Shown piece by piece: positions 55,237-64,000 of a stretch of 64,000 nt of DNA (position 1 is the first letter of the stretch; each line of letters begins with the position of its first letter). This stretch comes from CAVXFS01 sp963761115 (GTDB taxonomy: Bacteria > Pseudomonadota > Gammaproteobacteria > Burkholderiales > Gallionellaceae): NCBI GenBank assembly GCA_963761115.1, contig CAVXFS010000003.1, positions 620,001 to 684,000 of the forward strand. Reading direction: 5' to 3'. Position numbers and translations under genes: made by a program. The notes beneath the pieces are model-generated. The model searched no databases. It had not been told where the DNA came from and was given only the letters and a program-made list of their open reading frames with translations.

Positions 55237-56408
55237 ATGGGTAAAGAATTCGACCGTGTCATCCCGCGCAGCGGCACATCCAGCTTCAAGTACGACGGAA
55301 GGATGGAGATTTTCGGAACCGATGACGTCCTGCCTCTATGGGTGGCCGATATGGATTTCGCCGTTCCCGCGGCCGTGCGGGATGCGCTGGCGGCGAGGGC
55401 GTCGCATCCGATCTATGGTTACACTGTCTATCCGGAATCGTTGTACGAAGCGCTGATAGCCTGGCTGCAAAAGCGCCATGACTGGAAGGTGGAGCGCGAG
55501 TGGATCGTGATGTGTCCCGGAGCGGTTCCTTCTATACACGCAGCCATCATTGCAGTAAGTCAGCCTGATGATATCGTGATTGTGCAGCCGCCGGTGTATA
55601 CGCCATTTTTTGGTGCAGCGAAAAGCGTTGGGTGCAGATTGCTGCTTAATCCGCTCAAGTTCGAGGATGGCCGTTATCGCTTCGACCTGGAGCATTTCGA
55701 GCGCTGTGCGGCTGAAGGCGCGCGGCTGTTGCTGCTGTGTTCCCCGCACAATCCGGTCGGCAGGGTGTGGCAGGAGGATGAATTGCAGGCGCTGCTCGAA
55801 ATCTGCGCGCGCTACGATGTCACGGTTGTGTCGGACGAGATCCATGCAGATCTGATCTATCCCGGCAGACATCACACACCATTGGCCGGGTTGAGCAAAG
55901 GTGCGGTGAATATAGTTACAGCCGTTGCGCCCAGCAAGACTTTCAATATCCCCGGGCTCGGACTGTCCGCCCTGATCGTGCCGGATGAAAAGGACCGTGC
56001 GGCGATAGCAAAAGCGTTTGGCATGCTGCATGTCGGCGCGGCAAACCCGTTCAGCATCGTGGCGTTCGAGGCGGCGTATCGAAACGGTGCTCCGTGGCTG
56101 GATGATCTGCTTGGCTATATCGAAGCAAACTATCAGTTTGTGCGCATGTTTTTACTGCAGCATTTGCCGCTGATAAAACTGATAAACCGGAAGGGACTTA
56201 TCTGCTGTGGCTGGACTGCCGCGCGATGGGGCTGAACGATGAGCAACTTAAGCAGTTCTTTGTCCGGCAGGCGGGCGTGGGTCTGAGTCCCGGGATCATT
56301 TTCGGTGAACAGGGCAGTGGTTTCATGCGCATGAATATCGCCGCGCCACGCAGTGTGATTGCCGAAGCGCTGGAAAAAATTGCGGGAGCCGAAAAGTTGC
56401 GAAAGTAA
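55237..56408 (+). CDS. patB: PatB/MalY-type C-S lyase, frameshifted
   Basis: About 390-residue PLP-dependent aminotransferase-fold enzyme that cleaves cystathionine or cysteine conjugates. LPLWVADMDFAVPAAV, HNPVGRVW, SDEIHADLIY and the Schiff-base lysine in APSKTFNIPGL (K234) are conserved. A frame break near 56185 separates the last 70 codons, which read KPEGTYLLWLDCRAMGL and end with RMNIAAPRSVIAEALE. Sequence error is likely. Confidence 0.9.
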
Positions 56409-56464
56409 AAACGGTATCAGTGACCTTGCCGGCGGTGGGTGACTGGCTTCGTTGGCGGACAGGC

Positions 56465-57416
56465 TCAAATAATGCACATTGAACAATCCTCGCGGTCGGA
56501 CCACAGAATCTTCGGATGCCATCCCGCTGCCCGCGCCAGTTGCTGAAATTCTTGCGCGGTATATTTGTATGAGTTTTCGGTGTGTATCGTTTCGCCATCT
56601 TCGAAGTGGTAGGTTTCGTTGCCCAGTTGAATGAATTGTTTTCTCCGGCTGACCAGGTGCATCTCTATCCGCCCCAGTTCCTCGTTGTAGAAAGCGCAAT
56701 GTTAAAAGCCGTCCATATCGAGTTGAGCACCGAGTTCGCGCTGCATGCGTGCCAGCAGATTCAGATTGAATGCGGCCGTATAACCCGCGGCATCGTTGTA
56801 GGCGGCATTCAACACGGCGGGCGACTTCTTGCTGTCCACGCCGATCAGCATCGCGCCGTTGGGACCGGCCAGCTGTGCGGCATGCCGCAGTAATTGCACG
56901 ACCTCGGCTGGGGTGCAATTGCCGATGGATGAGCCTGGAAAAAAGATCACGCGCCGTCGGTCCGCATAACCATCGATTTTCACTGAAGGCAAGCGCGTGT
57001 AGTCCGCGCACAGCGGATGCATGCGCATTTCGGGAAACATCATGCCGAGGCGCTGTGTGCTTTGCAGCAAATGTGGTTCGCAGATATCTATCGGCACATA
57101 CGCGGCATCGTCGGCCAGGTGCCGGAGCAACAAGGGCGTCTTGGTGGCGCTGCCGCTGCCGAGTTCGATCAGGACACAGGAGGTGCCGAGATGTTCTGCC
57201 ATTTCCGCACCGAACTCATCCAGGATGCATGTTTCGGTGCGAGTCGGGTAATACTCCGGGGTGGTGCAGATCAGATCGAACAGCTCCGAGCCGCGCGCGT
57301 CGTAAAAAAACTTGGGCGGAATAGTTTTCGGTCGCTGGCGCAGGCCATTGCGCACAGTGGTATCGAATTCATCGTTCGTCCAAATCGACTTGCAACATAG
57401 GAGATTCGTTTCTCAT
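56465..57416 (-). CDS. egtD: L-histidine N(alpha)-methyltransferase (ergothioneine), frameshifted
   Basis: About 315 residues. SAM-dependent trimethylation of histidine to hercynine. RPKTIPPKFFYDARGSELFD, EYYPTRTE, ELGSGSATKTPLLL and FFPGSSIGN are diagnostic. The last 80 codons (starting near 56710, ending DREDCSMCII) and the first 15 are in other frames. The start is taken at ATG 57416, overlapping the egtB stop if one base is corrected. With egtB upstream it forms the ergothioneine operon. Confidence 0.88.
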
Positions 57417-58694
57417 TATCGCATCCTCCGCAAGGCGCAGGCCGGAAAACATCCATCGGTCCGCTGGTCGGAAAAAATTGCGGTAACTGGCGCGCATGTG
57501 ATCCTGTGCCGTGACGCAGCACCCTCCGCGCAATACCATCTGGCCACTCATGAATTTGCCGTTGTATTCGCCCAGTGTGCCGGGCAGAGGGACGAAATCC
57601 CGGATAGGACGAATAGGCGCTTTGCGTCCATTCCCACAGATCGCCATACATTTGGGTGAGGCCGGACTGGCTGCGCGGATCGCGGATGCAGGGTTCCGGA
57701 TTCGAGAAAATTGCCGCTTATCGGCAAGTTCGCAGCGGCGTGTTCCCATTCCGCTTCGGTCGGCAGTCGCTTGCCCGCCCAGCGTGCATAGGCATCCGCC
57801 TCGAAATAGCTCAAATGTGCGACCGGTTCCTGCAGGTTCAGCGGTTGCATGCCGGACAGCGAAAATTGTTGCCAGTCGCTGCCTTCCCGGTGCCAATATA
57901 AAGGTGCTTGCCAGTGTTGGGTGTTGATCGTGTGCCAGCCATCGGATAGCCAAAGCTCGGGGCGTTGATAACCGCTGTCAGAGATGAAAGCCAGATATTC
58001 CTGGTTGCTTACCAAGCGACTTGCCAGCCGGAAATCCCGCAACAAGGTCTGGTGTCTGGGGCGTTCATTGTCGAAAGAAAACCCCGCCCCGTCATGACCG
58101 ATCTCGACGATCCCCCCGGCGAACGCCTGCCAGCCCATCGTCGTGATGGACGACGGTGCGGCCTGAATGTTGCGGTAAGAAGGCTTGAGCGGATTGATAA
58201 AGAAATTGTATTTCACATCCATCAGCAGCAGCTCCTGATGCTGGGTCTCGTGTTCGATGCCCAGCTCCACCCGCGCGAGGATGTCATGCGCGGATTGTTG
58301 CGGGAGATTGTTCAGCAGCACTTGCAGCGCCTCATCGACATGGCTGCGATAACGGTATATTTCCGCCACCGTCGGACGCGACAACAGGCCGCGCTGCGGC
58401 TCGCGGGAAAAAGGTTCCCGCCGTTTCGTAATACGAATTGAACAGGTGCGCGTATGCATCATTGAAGACGCGATAGCCCGGCGCAAATGGCAGCAGGATG
58501 AACGTCTCGAAAAACCAGGTGGTATGCGCAAGATGCCATTTGGGCGGACTGACCGAGTCGCTGGCCTGGATGACATAATCCTCGATCTCCAGCGGGGCGC
58601 ACAGAGATTCTGTTCGCGCGCGTACTGCGCCCAGGAGCTGTCCCATCGTCAGCGTCTGGTCTGATATGCCTGCATGGGGTTGCTGAAGATCCAT
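57413..58694 (-). CDS. egtB: Hercynine oxygenase EgtB, several frameshifts
   Basis: About 430 residues. The DinB-like N-terminus has the iron-binding pattern KWHLAHTTWFFE (His54, His57, Glu63) and a second histidine pair in ELGIEHETQHQELLLMD. The formylglycine-generating-like C-terminus has AYARWAGKRLPTEAEWE and ends FRPADRWMFSGLRLAED. It joins a sulfur donor to hercynine. Frame breaks lie near 58412, 57685, 57598 and 57420. ATG 58694. Confidence 0.88.
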
Positions 58695-58697
58695 CGG

Positions 58698-58988
58698 CTA
58701 CTCTTCCACCTTCACACCGTGCCAGAAGGCGACATGATCCTTGATGCGCGTCGCCATGCTGGAAGGATCGGGGTAATACCATGCGGCATCATCATTCACC
58801 CGGCCGTCCACAATCACATCGTAGTAGCTCGCGATGCCTTTCCACGGGCAACGGGTATGGGTGTCGCTCGGTCGCAGATATTCCTGCTTTACGGCGGAGA
58901 GCGGGAAATACACGTTACCTTCGACATGATGAATCTCGCCGGCTGGCGCTTCGGCGATCACCTGATTGTTCCATATTGCTTTGGGCAT
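58698..58988 (-). CDS. DUF427 family protein
   Basis: 96-residue protein typical of DUF427: KAIWNNQVIAEA at the N-terminus, VYFPLSAVKQEYL, THTRCPWKGIASYYDV with the conserved CPWKG, and WYYPDP. Function unknown. GGAGGAAATC precedes ATG 58988; 3 bases separate it from egtB, so it heads that operon. Confidence 0.88.
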   Translation of the reverse strand: MPKAIWNNQVIAEAPAGEIHHVEGNVYFPLSAVKQEYLRPSDTHTRCPWKGIASYYDVIVDGRVNDDAAWYYPDPSSMATRIKDHVAFWHGVKVEE

Positions 58989-59176
58989 GATTTCCTCCAG
59001 GTTCGATATACACAGAGTAAAAATTACAAACAACTCTTGTGCTTTATTCGCATCATGCAAGACAAAGGTTACAACAGACGGATTGTATTAACTACCCTGA
59101 TAACGACCTTGGTATTTGCAACCGACTTGTAGTCCGTGCACGCTATGCCGACCATGCATGGTCCTGCATGCGGTCT

Positions 59177-59707
59177 TTAAAATAGCAAAAGTCCTGCCAA
59201 CCAGAGTCTCAACCTGAGCCCGATGCCGGTGGTGTAACCAACCTCGACAAAGCGTATCCGCCCATCGGGCGCGATAATGAAACTGGCAGGCACCGCATGC
59301 ACTCCCCACGCGCTGGAGAGCTTGCCATCCTGATCGTTCACCACCGGAAAATCGATTCCCTGTTCCCGCATGTGGAGCGCTACTTGTTCCGAGCTGCCGC
59401 TTTGCATCGCGACGGTAATCGTGTCGGGATGATCATGCGCGATGCCCGCGATGGAACCCTGTTCGGTGCGACAGATCGGGCACCAGGTCGCCCAGAAGTG
59501 GACCAGTACTGGTTTTTCGGGGTGTGCCGGCAAGGTGTATGGCAGACCTGCGATTGTGACACCCTGCATAGCGGGTGCTGCGCCGCTGACCATATCGCGC
59601 TGCTGCCAGATGCGTATGCCTGCTATGAGTATCACGAACACCAGCACATTGAGGGCATAGCCCAGCCATTTGTTTGTACTCGATTTGCTGTTGGCTTCCT
59701 TCTTCAT
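59177..59707 (-). CDS. TlpA/ResA-like membrane-anchored thioredoxin
   Basis: 176 residues, N-terminal helix (about 16-34) and a periplasmic thioredoxin domain with WCPIC (Cys76, Cys79) and the cis-proline region AVPASFIIAPDG. Protein disulfide reductase/oxidase, possibly in cytochrome c maturation. It lies 2 bases from acyP. Confidence 0.87.
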   Translation of the reverse strand: MKKEANSKSSTNKWLGYALNVLVFVILIAGIRIWQQRDMVSGAAPAMQGVTIAGLPYTLPAHPEKPVLVHFWATWCPICRTEQGSIAGIAHDHPDTITVAMQSGSSEQVALHMREQGIDFPVVNDQDGKLSSAWGVHAVPASFIIAPDGRIRFVEVGYTTGIGLRLRLWLAGLLLF

Positions 59708-59709
59708 GC

Positions 59710-59976
59710 TTACCCGATAACCTCGAAGCTGTTGTAACTGCCGTCATCCGGCTCAATGACGACGCGCTCTACCTGTGCATGCTGCGGACCCTGATGCGAC
59801 CAGCGCACGATGGCGTCCACCGCGGCGGGTTCGCCCTGCACCGCAGCCTCTACCGAACCGTCGCTACGGTTGCGCACCCAGCCAGTGATCCCCAGCCTTT
59901 GTGCTTCGCGGCGCATCGAGTCGCGGAAAAACACGCCATGCACGCGGCCATGGATCACGAGGCGTAGTGTCTTCAT
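59710..59976 (-). CDS. acyP: Acylphosphatase
   Basis: 88-residue enzyme hydrolysing acyl phosphates. HGRVHGVFFRDSMRREA holds the catalytic arginine, and GWVRNRSDGSVEAAVQGE holds the conserved asparagine. Normal length. Confidence 0.95.
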   Translation of the reverse strand: MKTLRLVIHGRVHGVFFRDSMRREAQRLGITGWVRNRSDGSVEAAVQGEPAAVDAIVRWSHQGPQHAQVERVVIEPDDGSYNSFEVIG

Positions 59977-59988
59977 GTTTTCGTCGAA

Positions 59989-60114
59989 TTACTTTTTCAA
60001 CAAATCACGGATTTCCGTCAGCAGGCTTCCTGCGCCGCCAATAATCACACCGACGGCCATGTCAACCGCATTTCCCTTGATCGCAAATTCCTTGAATTCC
60101 TGCAGGATGCACAT
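59989..60114 (-). pseudogene. mscL: Internally deleted mscL (41 codons)
   Basis: The first 28 codons (MCILQEFKEFAIKGNAVDMA, then VGVIIGGA) match the N-terminal helix and start of TM1 of the large mechanosensitive channel. The last 12 (SLLTEIRDLLKK) match its C-terminal helix. About 90 codons, including most of TM1, the loop and TM2, are missing. The deletion is in frame, with a GGGAGA ribosome site and TAA stop intact. It is too short for a working channel. Confidence 0.75.
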
Positions 60115-60324
60115 GATTTTCTCCCTGGTGGATATTAAGCCAGTCGCTGAATGAAACGTTATGCCCCGTGAAAAACAGGATGTCGTTTCTCAATGAATCG
60201 GTGCTTGTGACAGCCAGTGCTGTCTGATGTTCCAAACCAATAGGGTTGGCATGGTTTGACTCTGCTTTTAAACGACCATGCCAGCTGTGCATTAAACCAG
60301 ATTGCGATCGTTACTCAAGCGCAA

Positions 60325-61607
60325 TCACCATTTCAGCCTGAAATGCGCCGCGACGCTGGTTACGCCGAATGCCATCACTGTGATCGCCATCACGCCGGTA
60401 GCCAGCCAGCCCAGCCACTGCAGGCGCACGCTGATCGCAAACTTGCCCATGATTTTTTGCTGTGTCGCCATGCGCATCATCGCGATCATCAGTGGAACGG
60501 ATATCACGCCGTTGATCACCGCGCTCCACAACAGCGCCTTGATCGAATCGATCGGGCTGAAATTCAACAGCACACCGACGATGGTCGACAGCGCGATGAT
60601 CGCATAAAAGCCTTTGGCCTCTTTAAGTTCCAGGCTGAGGCTGGACGACCAGCGGAAGGTGTTCGCAACCGCATAGGCGGCCGAGCCGGCCAGTACCGGC
60701 ACGGCCAGCATCCCGGTGCCGATGATGCCGCCGGCAAACAGCAGGAACGTGAGTTTGCCGCCGATCGGACGCAATGCCTCGGCGGCCTGGGAAGAAGTCT
60801 GGATGTCATGCACGCCATGGGTGTAGAGCGTGACTGCGGTGGTCAGCATGATGAAAAAGGCGATCAGCTGCGAAAATGCCATGCCCAGTCCGGTGTCGAT
60901 ATTGATGCGGTGCAGATGCTGTGTGGCGTCTTCCGGTGATCTGAGCAGCGAGGCGCCTTTGCGCTGCAATTTCAGTTCCTCGACCTCCTGTCCGGCCTGC
61001 CAGAAAAACAGGTAGGGGCTGATGGTGGTACCAAAAATTGCCACCAGCAGCAGCAGGTAATTCTGCGAGTGCTGGATGTTTGGCAGCAGTGTTCCGTGCA
61101 GCACGTCCAGCCAGTGTATATGCGACGCGAATACCGTCCCGACATAGGCAAACAGGGTCAGCGTCAGCCACTTCAAAATCCCGACATAACGCCGGTAAGG
61201 GATGAACACCTGCAGCAGCAGGCTGGCCATCCCGAACGCGACCGCATAAACATGGCTAGGCCCGCCGAACACCAGTTGAACCGCATCGCCCATCGCCGCG
61301 AGGTCGGCGCCAATATTGATGGTATTGGCCACCAGCAACAGCATGACCAGGGAAATGGTAACGCCGCGCGAGTTGGTTCTTGCCAGGTTTGCTGCCAGGC
61401 CGCGTCCGGTGACGCTGCCGATACGCGCACTGATGACCTGGATTCCAACCATCAGCGGATAGGTCATCAGCAGCGTCCACAATGTGCCGAAACCGTATTG
61501 CGCACCGGCCTGAGAATACGTGGCGATTCCGCTCGGATCGTCATCGGCAGCGCCGGTGATAGACCGGGGCCGAGCTTGTTAAGCCACTGGGAAAGCTTAT
61601 TTTTCAT
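60325..61607 (-). CDS. NRAMP-family transporter with altered metal motifs, frameshifted
   Basis: About 427 residues, 11 hydrophobic helices. Helix 1 carries ADDDPSGIATYSQAG (canonical DPGN is DPSG) and helix 6 GTTISPYLFFWQAGQE (canonical MPH is absent). It therefore belongs to the divergent NRAMP-related transporters, and its ion cannot be inferred safely. One frame break near 61557 (after GPGL) splits the first 20 codons. ATG 61607 (MKNKLSQW). Confidence 0.82.
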
Positions 61608-61846
61608 CGGGAAAGTAACGGGTTGGGCCTGTAATGAGCGGCGGCGATTTTGCCATACTTTGGCGCCGACAACCCGGCCAACTTTTGAGCGATGTGATTG
61701 AAAGCCGCAGTTCATGCACAACGCTGACCTTCACGAATTGCTGTATTGACGTTCCGTTTTCAGGCAAGCAATTTAAGGAGGTTAAAGGACGGTCTTCGAC
61801 ACAAGGCAAACAGCTTTATTCAAGTAGTGGTTGTCCGGGCAGGGGA

Positions 61847-62467
61847 CTAATTATTGCCCTTGCGGCAATAACAATAAACAAACTGCTGAACTGCCCCGGA
61901 CGGTGTGTGGTGTGCTTCCTTTTCGTGCTCGACAAGAAGGAACGAATCTCCAAACTCGGCATGCAGGGATTCGGGTTGATACCTCATTACGGGCAGACCG
62001 CTGCATTTTTCCGGCCCGTCTTCGGCAAAAGTGGCAACAATCACATGCCCGCCCGGGCGAACCGCTTTCATAACCCGCTCGACATAAGCGTGACGGTCAG
62101 CCGGATCAGTCAAAAAATGGAATACTGCACGATCATGCCAGATGTCGAACCGGTGAACGGGAAACTCTGCACGGGTAATGTCGCCTTCCATCCAGTGTAT
62201 GGCGTCTGCATGTTTTCCCAAGCGTTGCTTTGCAACAGCGATGGCAGCCGAGGACAAATCAAGTACGGTCAGGTCGGTATAGCCTTCGGCTACAAGGTCA
62301 TCCACCAGCTTGGAAGTGCCGCCACCGACATCGATAATGGCCGCATCTTTACCGAGCCCGGTGTTGTGGATCAGCCGTACAGACAGGTCGGCGTGTTCCT
62401 GGAACCAGCTGACCGACTCGGATGGCTTGGTGGTATACACCTGCTCCCAATGTTGTTTGCGATCCAT
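61847..62467 (-). CDS. Class I SAM-dependent methyltransferase
   Basis: 206 residues with IIDVGGGTSKLVDDL (motif I), LTVLDLSS, and the WHDRAVFHFL motif, as in thiopurine/TehB-like small-molecule methyltransferases. Substrate unknown. ATG 62467 follows AAGGAAATAAAA; an ATG-equivalent 11 codons upstream is less likely. Confidence 0.8.
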   Translation of the reverse strand: MDRKQHWEQVYTTKPSESVSWFQEHADLSVRLIHNTGLGKDAAIIDVGGGTSKLVDDLVAEGYTDLTVLDLSSAAIAVAKQRLGKHADAIHWMEGDITRAEFPVHRFDIWHDRAVFHFLTDPADRHAYVERVMKAVRPGGHVIVATFAEDGPEKCSGLPVMRYQPESLHAEFGDSFLLVEHEKEAHHTPSGAVQQFVYCYCRKGNN

Positions 62468-62547
62468 TTTTATTTCCTTAAAAGCGCTGTGTCTGGCCAA
62501 AGCAGCTGATTAATACTCAAGGTGAAGGCTGATTGCGGCTATTGGAT

Positions 62548-62979
62548 TCAGTTCACCCTGTAACTCATGTGGCAGGCCACGCATTGCTCGGTGACTTTGG
62601 ATAGCGCATCCAGTGACCGGGGCAAATCGCCTTCACTGGCGGTCATGGCGAAGCGGCTGGCAGCGTGGTGCATTGCAGTGCCGATGCTCTGCATCCCCTC
62701 GGGCATGAAAGGCGCCATGTGGGCGGCATTATGGGATTCCAGGGAACTCATGCCGATACGATTCTCAGCGATGTCCGAGGCCTTGTCGAACTGTCCTTTT
62801 GCGAGCGCCGCCTGTATCTCATGCAACGCCAGAAGATGGTCGCGCATGCTGTGCAACATGTGAGTTTTCATCATGGCAGGCAAATCCACCCTGGCTCTTG
62901 TATCCTGGTCGGCGGCACCCGCTTGGGCTACAAAAACCAATGAACTGGCAAACAGCCATGCCTGCAAAATTCTATTCAT
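62548..62979 (-). CDS. Cytochrome c'-like (c-556) periplasmic protein
   Basis: 143 residues. Signal peptide ending AGAAD (about 24), four-helix region, and a single C-terminal heme motif CVACH (133-137), the arrangement of cytochrome c'/c-556. Possible electron carrier or NO-binding protein. Monocistronic. Confidence 0.82.
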   Translation of the reverse strand: MNRILQAWLFASSLVFVAQAGAADQDTRARVDLPAMMKTHMLHSMRDHLLALHEIQAALAKGQFDKASDIAENRIGMSSLESHNAAHMAPFMPEGMQSIGTAMHHAASRFAMTASEGDLPRSLDALSKVTEQCVACHMSYRVN

Positions 62980-63103
62980 AATTTACTCTCCGTTTTAAAG
63001 GCAGGGGTATCTGGCAATGGATGGGTACCTAGCAACACCAACCAGGGCCATTATGACTGCCATTATTGATGGAGCGCAACATATCAGAATTCACGTACCT
63101 GAT

Positions 63104-63133
63104 TGATGCGCCCGGTGCGATTCGAACGCCCGC
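63104..63133 (-). other. Possible tRNA 3'-end fragment
   Basis: On the minus strand: GGCG-TTCGAAT-CGCAC then CGGGCGCATCA, resembling the T-arm and acceptor end of a tRNA-Arg. No 5' half is present. It could be an old integration scar or chance. Confidence 0.25.
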
Positions 63134-63219
63134 TTCCTTGGATTGCAGACAATGGAACGATATTTCAGGCCAACAAGAATTACGGCGCACAACGGGTGGC
63201 AGGATCAAGCGGGCTGGAA

Positions 63220-64000
63220 CTAGTTCGGCGGTGCGACCTTGATGATTTCGTCGAGTGTCGTGGTTCCTGCCGCGACCTTCATGGCACCTGAAATCCGCAG
63301 CGGTTTCATGCCTTCGCGGTAGGCCATGTTCGCGAACGCGCGCGATATCGGTGTTCGGGGTGATCAGCTTGCGCAGTTCGGGCGACATCAGCAGGATTTC
63401 ATAAATGCCGATGCGGCCCGAGTAGCCGGTCATGCGGCATTCCAGGCAGCCGACCTGGTGCTGAAACTGCGCCGGCCGGCCGGTTTTCCACGGTGCGACC
63501 AGACTGTCCCATAGTTCGTTTTCGTCTGCCCGTACCGGCATCGGCCGCTTGCAATGCGGGCACAGCGTGCGCACCAGCCGCTGCGCCATGATGCCGAGCA
63601 CGGTGGCATTGATCATGAAAGGCGCGACACCGAGATCGAGCAGGCGGGTGATGGCCGAGGGCGCATCGTTGGTGTGCAGCGTGGACAGCACCAGATGGCC
63701 GGTCAGCGCGGCCTGGATCGCCATCTCGGCGGTTTCCAGGTCGCGGATCTCGCCGACCATGATGATGTCCGGGTCCTGGCGCATCAGCGCGCGCACGCCG
63801 TCGGCGAAATTGAGGTCGATGCCGTGCTGCACCTGCATCTGGTTGAACGCCGGCTCGACCATTTCGATCGGGTCTTCGATGGTGCAGACGTTGACCTCGG
63901 GCGTGGCCAGATGCTTGAGCGTGGAATACAGCGTGGTGGTCTTGCCCGAGCCGGTCGGGCCGGTGACGAGGATGATGCCGTTCGGCTGCGATGTCATCTT
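63220..64000 (-). CDS. Type II secretion/type IV pilus ATPase (GspE/PilB), C-terminal part
   Basis: Partial; the N-terminus lies beyond the right edge. Walker A GPTGSGKTTT, Asp box (TIEDPIE), Walker B region (DPDIIMVGEIRD), His box (LSTLHTNDA) and a four-cysteine zinc site (CPHC...CLEC) are intact. A frame break near 63335 shifts the last 38 codons, which end TTTLDEIIKVAPPN at TAG 63220. It powers pilus or secretion assembly; which system cannot be told here. Confidence 0.92.

Overview
The window looks like chromosomal DNA of a betaproteobacterium, most likely a Gallionellaceae-type (Sideroxydans/Gallionella) neutrophilic iron oxidiser. That placement is inferred from protein flavour and from a large porin/multiheme-cytochrome cluster; no rRNA or marker phylogeny was available. 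No insertion sequence, phage, CRISPR array or replication origin is visible. Many housekeeping genes in the GC-rich parts carry single-base frameshifts (trmB, an MFS gene, dnaE, the hyf-like operon, metG, dcd, one cytochrome, patB, egtB/egtD, an NRAMP gene, a T2S/T4P ATPase). Because essential genes are hit and each break is repaired by one base, I read these as sequence errors, not decay.

Layout. 1-5231: pyrD end, a YgaP-like membrane protein, a PglL/Wzy-type ligase, rhodanese, grxC, secB, an SH3 protein and gpsA. 5262-9868 (mostly minus): trmB, thiG, thiS, a monoheme cytochrome c, a truncated histidine kinase, tRNA-Gly(CCC) with a decayed tRNA-Gly copy nearby, and an MFS transporter. 9974-13465: dnaE. 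13848-21181: a six-gene membrane complex in the order hyfB-C-E-F-G-I. Its large subunit lacks all four [NiFe] cysteines, so it is an Ehr (energy-converting hydrogenase-related) complex, not a hydrogenase; a 143-bp MITE-like element sits inside the operon. 21193-28112: sthA, metG (with an AT-rich mosaic middle), dcd and an Orn/Lys/Arg decarboxylase. 28294-33109: a hybrid sensor kinase and a REC-EAL protein.

33364-51061 is the most distinctive region. It holds a divergent flavo-iron-sulfur membrane protein, a putative b-type membrane cytochrome, a 24-heme cytochrome, a poly-Gly lipoprotein beta-propeller, and two successive [multiheme cytochrome + TPR/beta-barrel porin] pairs (26 and 19 heme motifs). 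It closes with a DUF6502/FecR-type pair. The second cytochrome and the DUF6502 gene share an upstream palindrome-plus-box module, suggesting common control. Together the genes could carry electrons between the cell surface and the inner membrane/NAD(P) pool, as proposed for PCC3-type porin-cytochrome systems. Direction and substrate are inference.

51110-64000: folA-thyA, an M17 peptidase, DUF5996, patB, the ergothioneine pair egtB-egtD, DUF427, a TlpA-like protein, acyP, a 41-codon internally deleted mscL relic, an NRAMP-like transporter, a methyltransferase, a cytochrome c'-like protein and the C-terminal half of a GspE/PilB ATPase that runs off the right edge.
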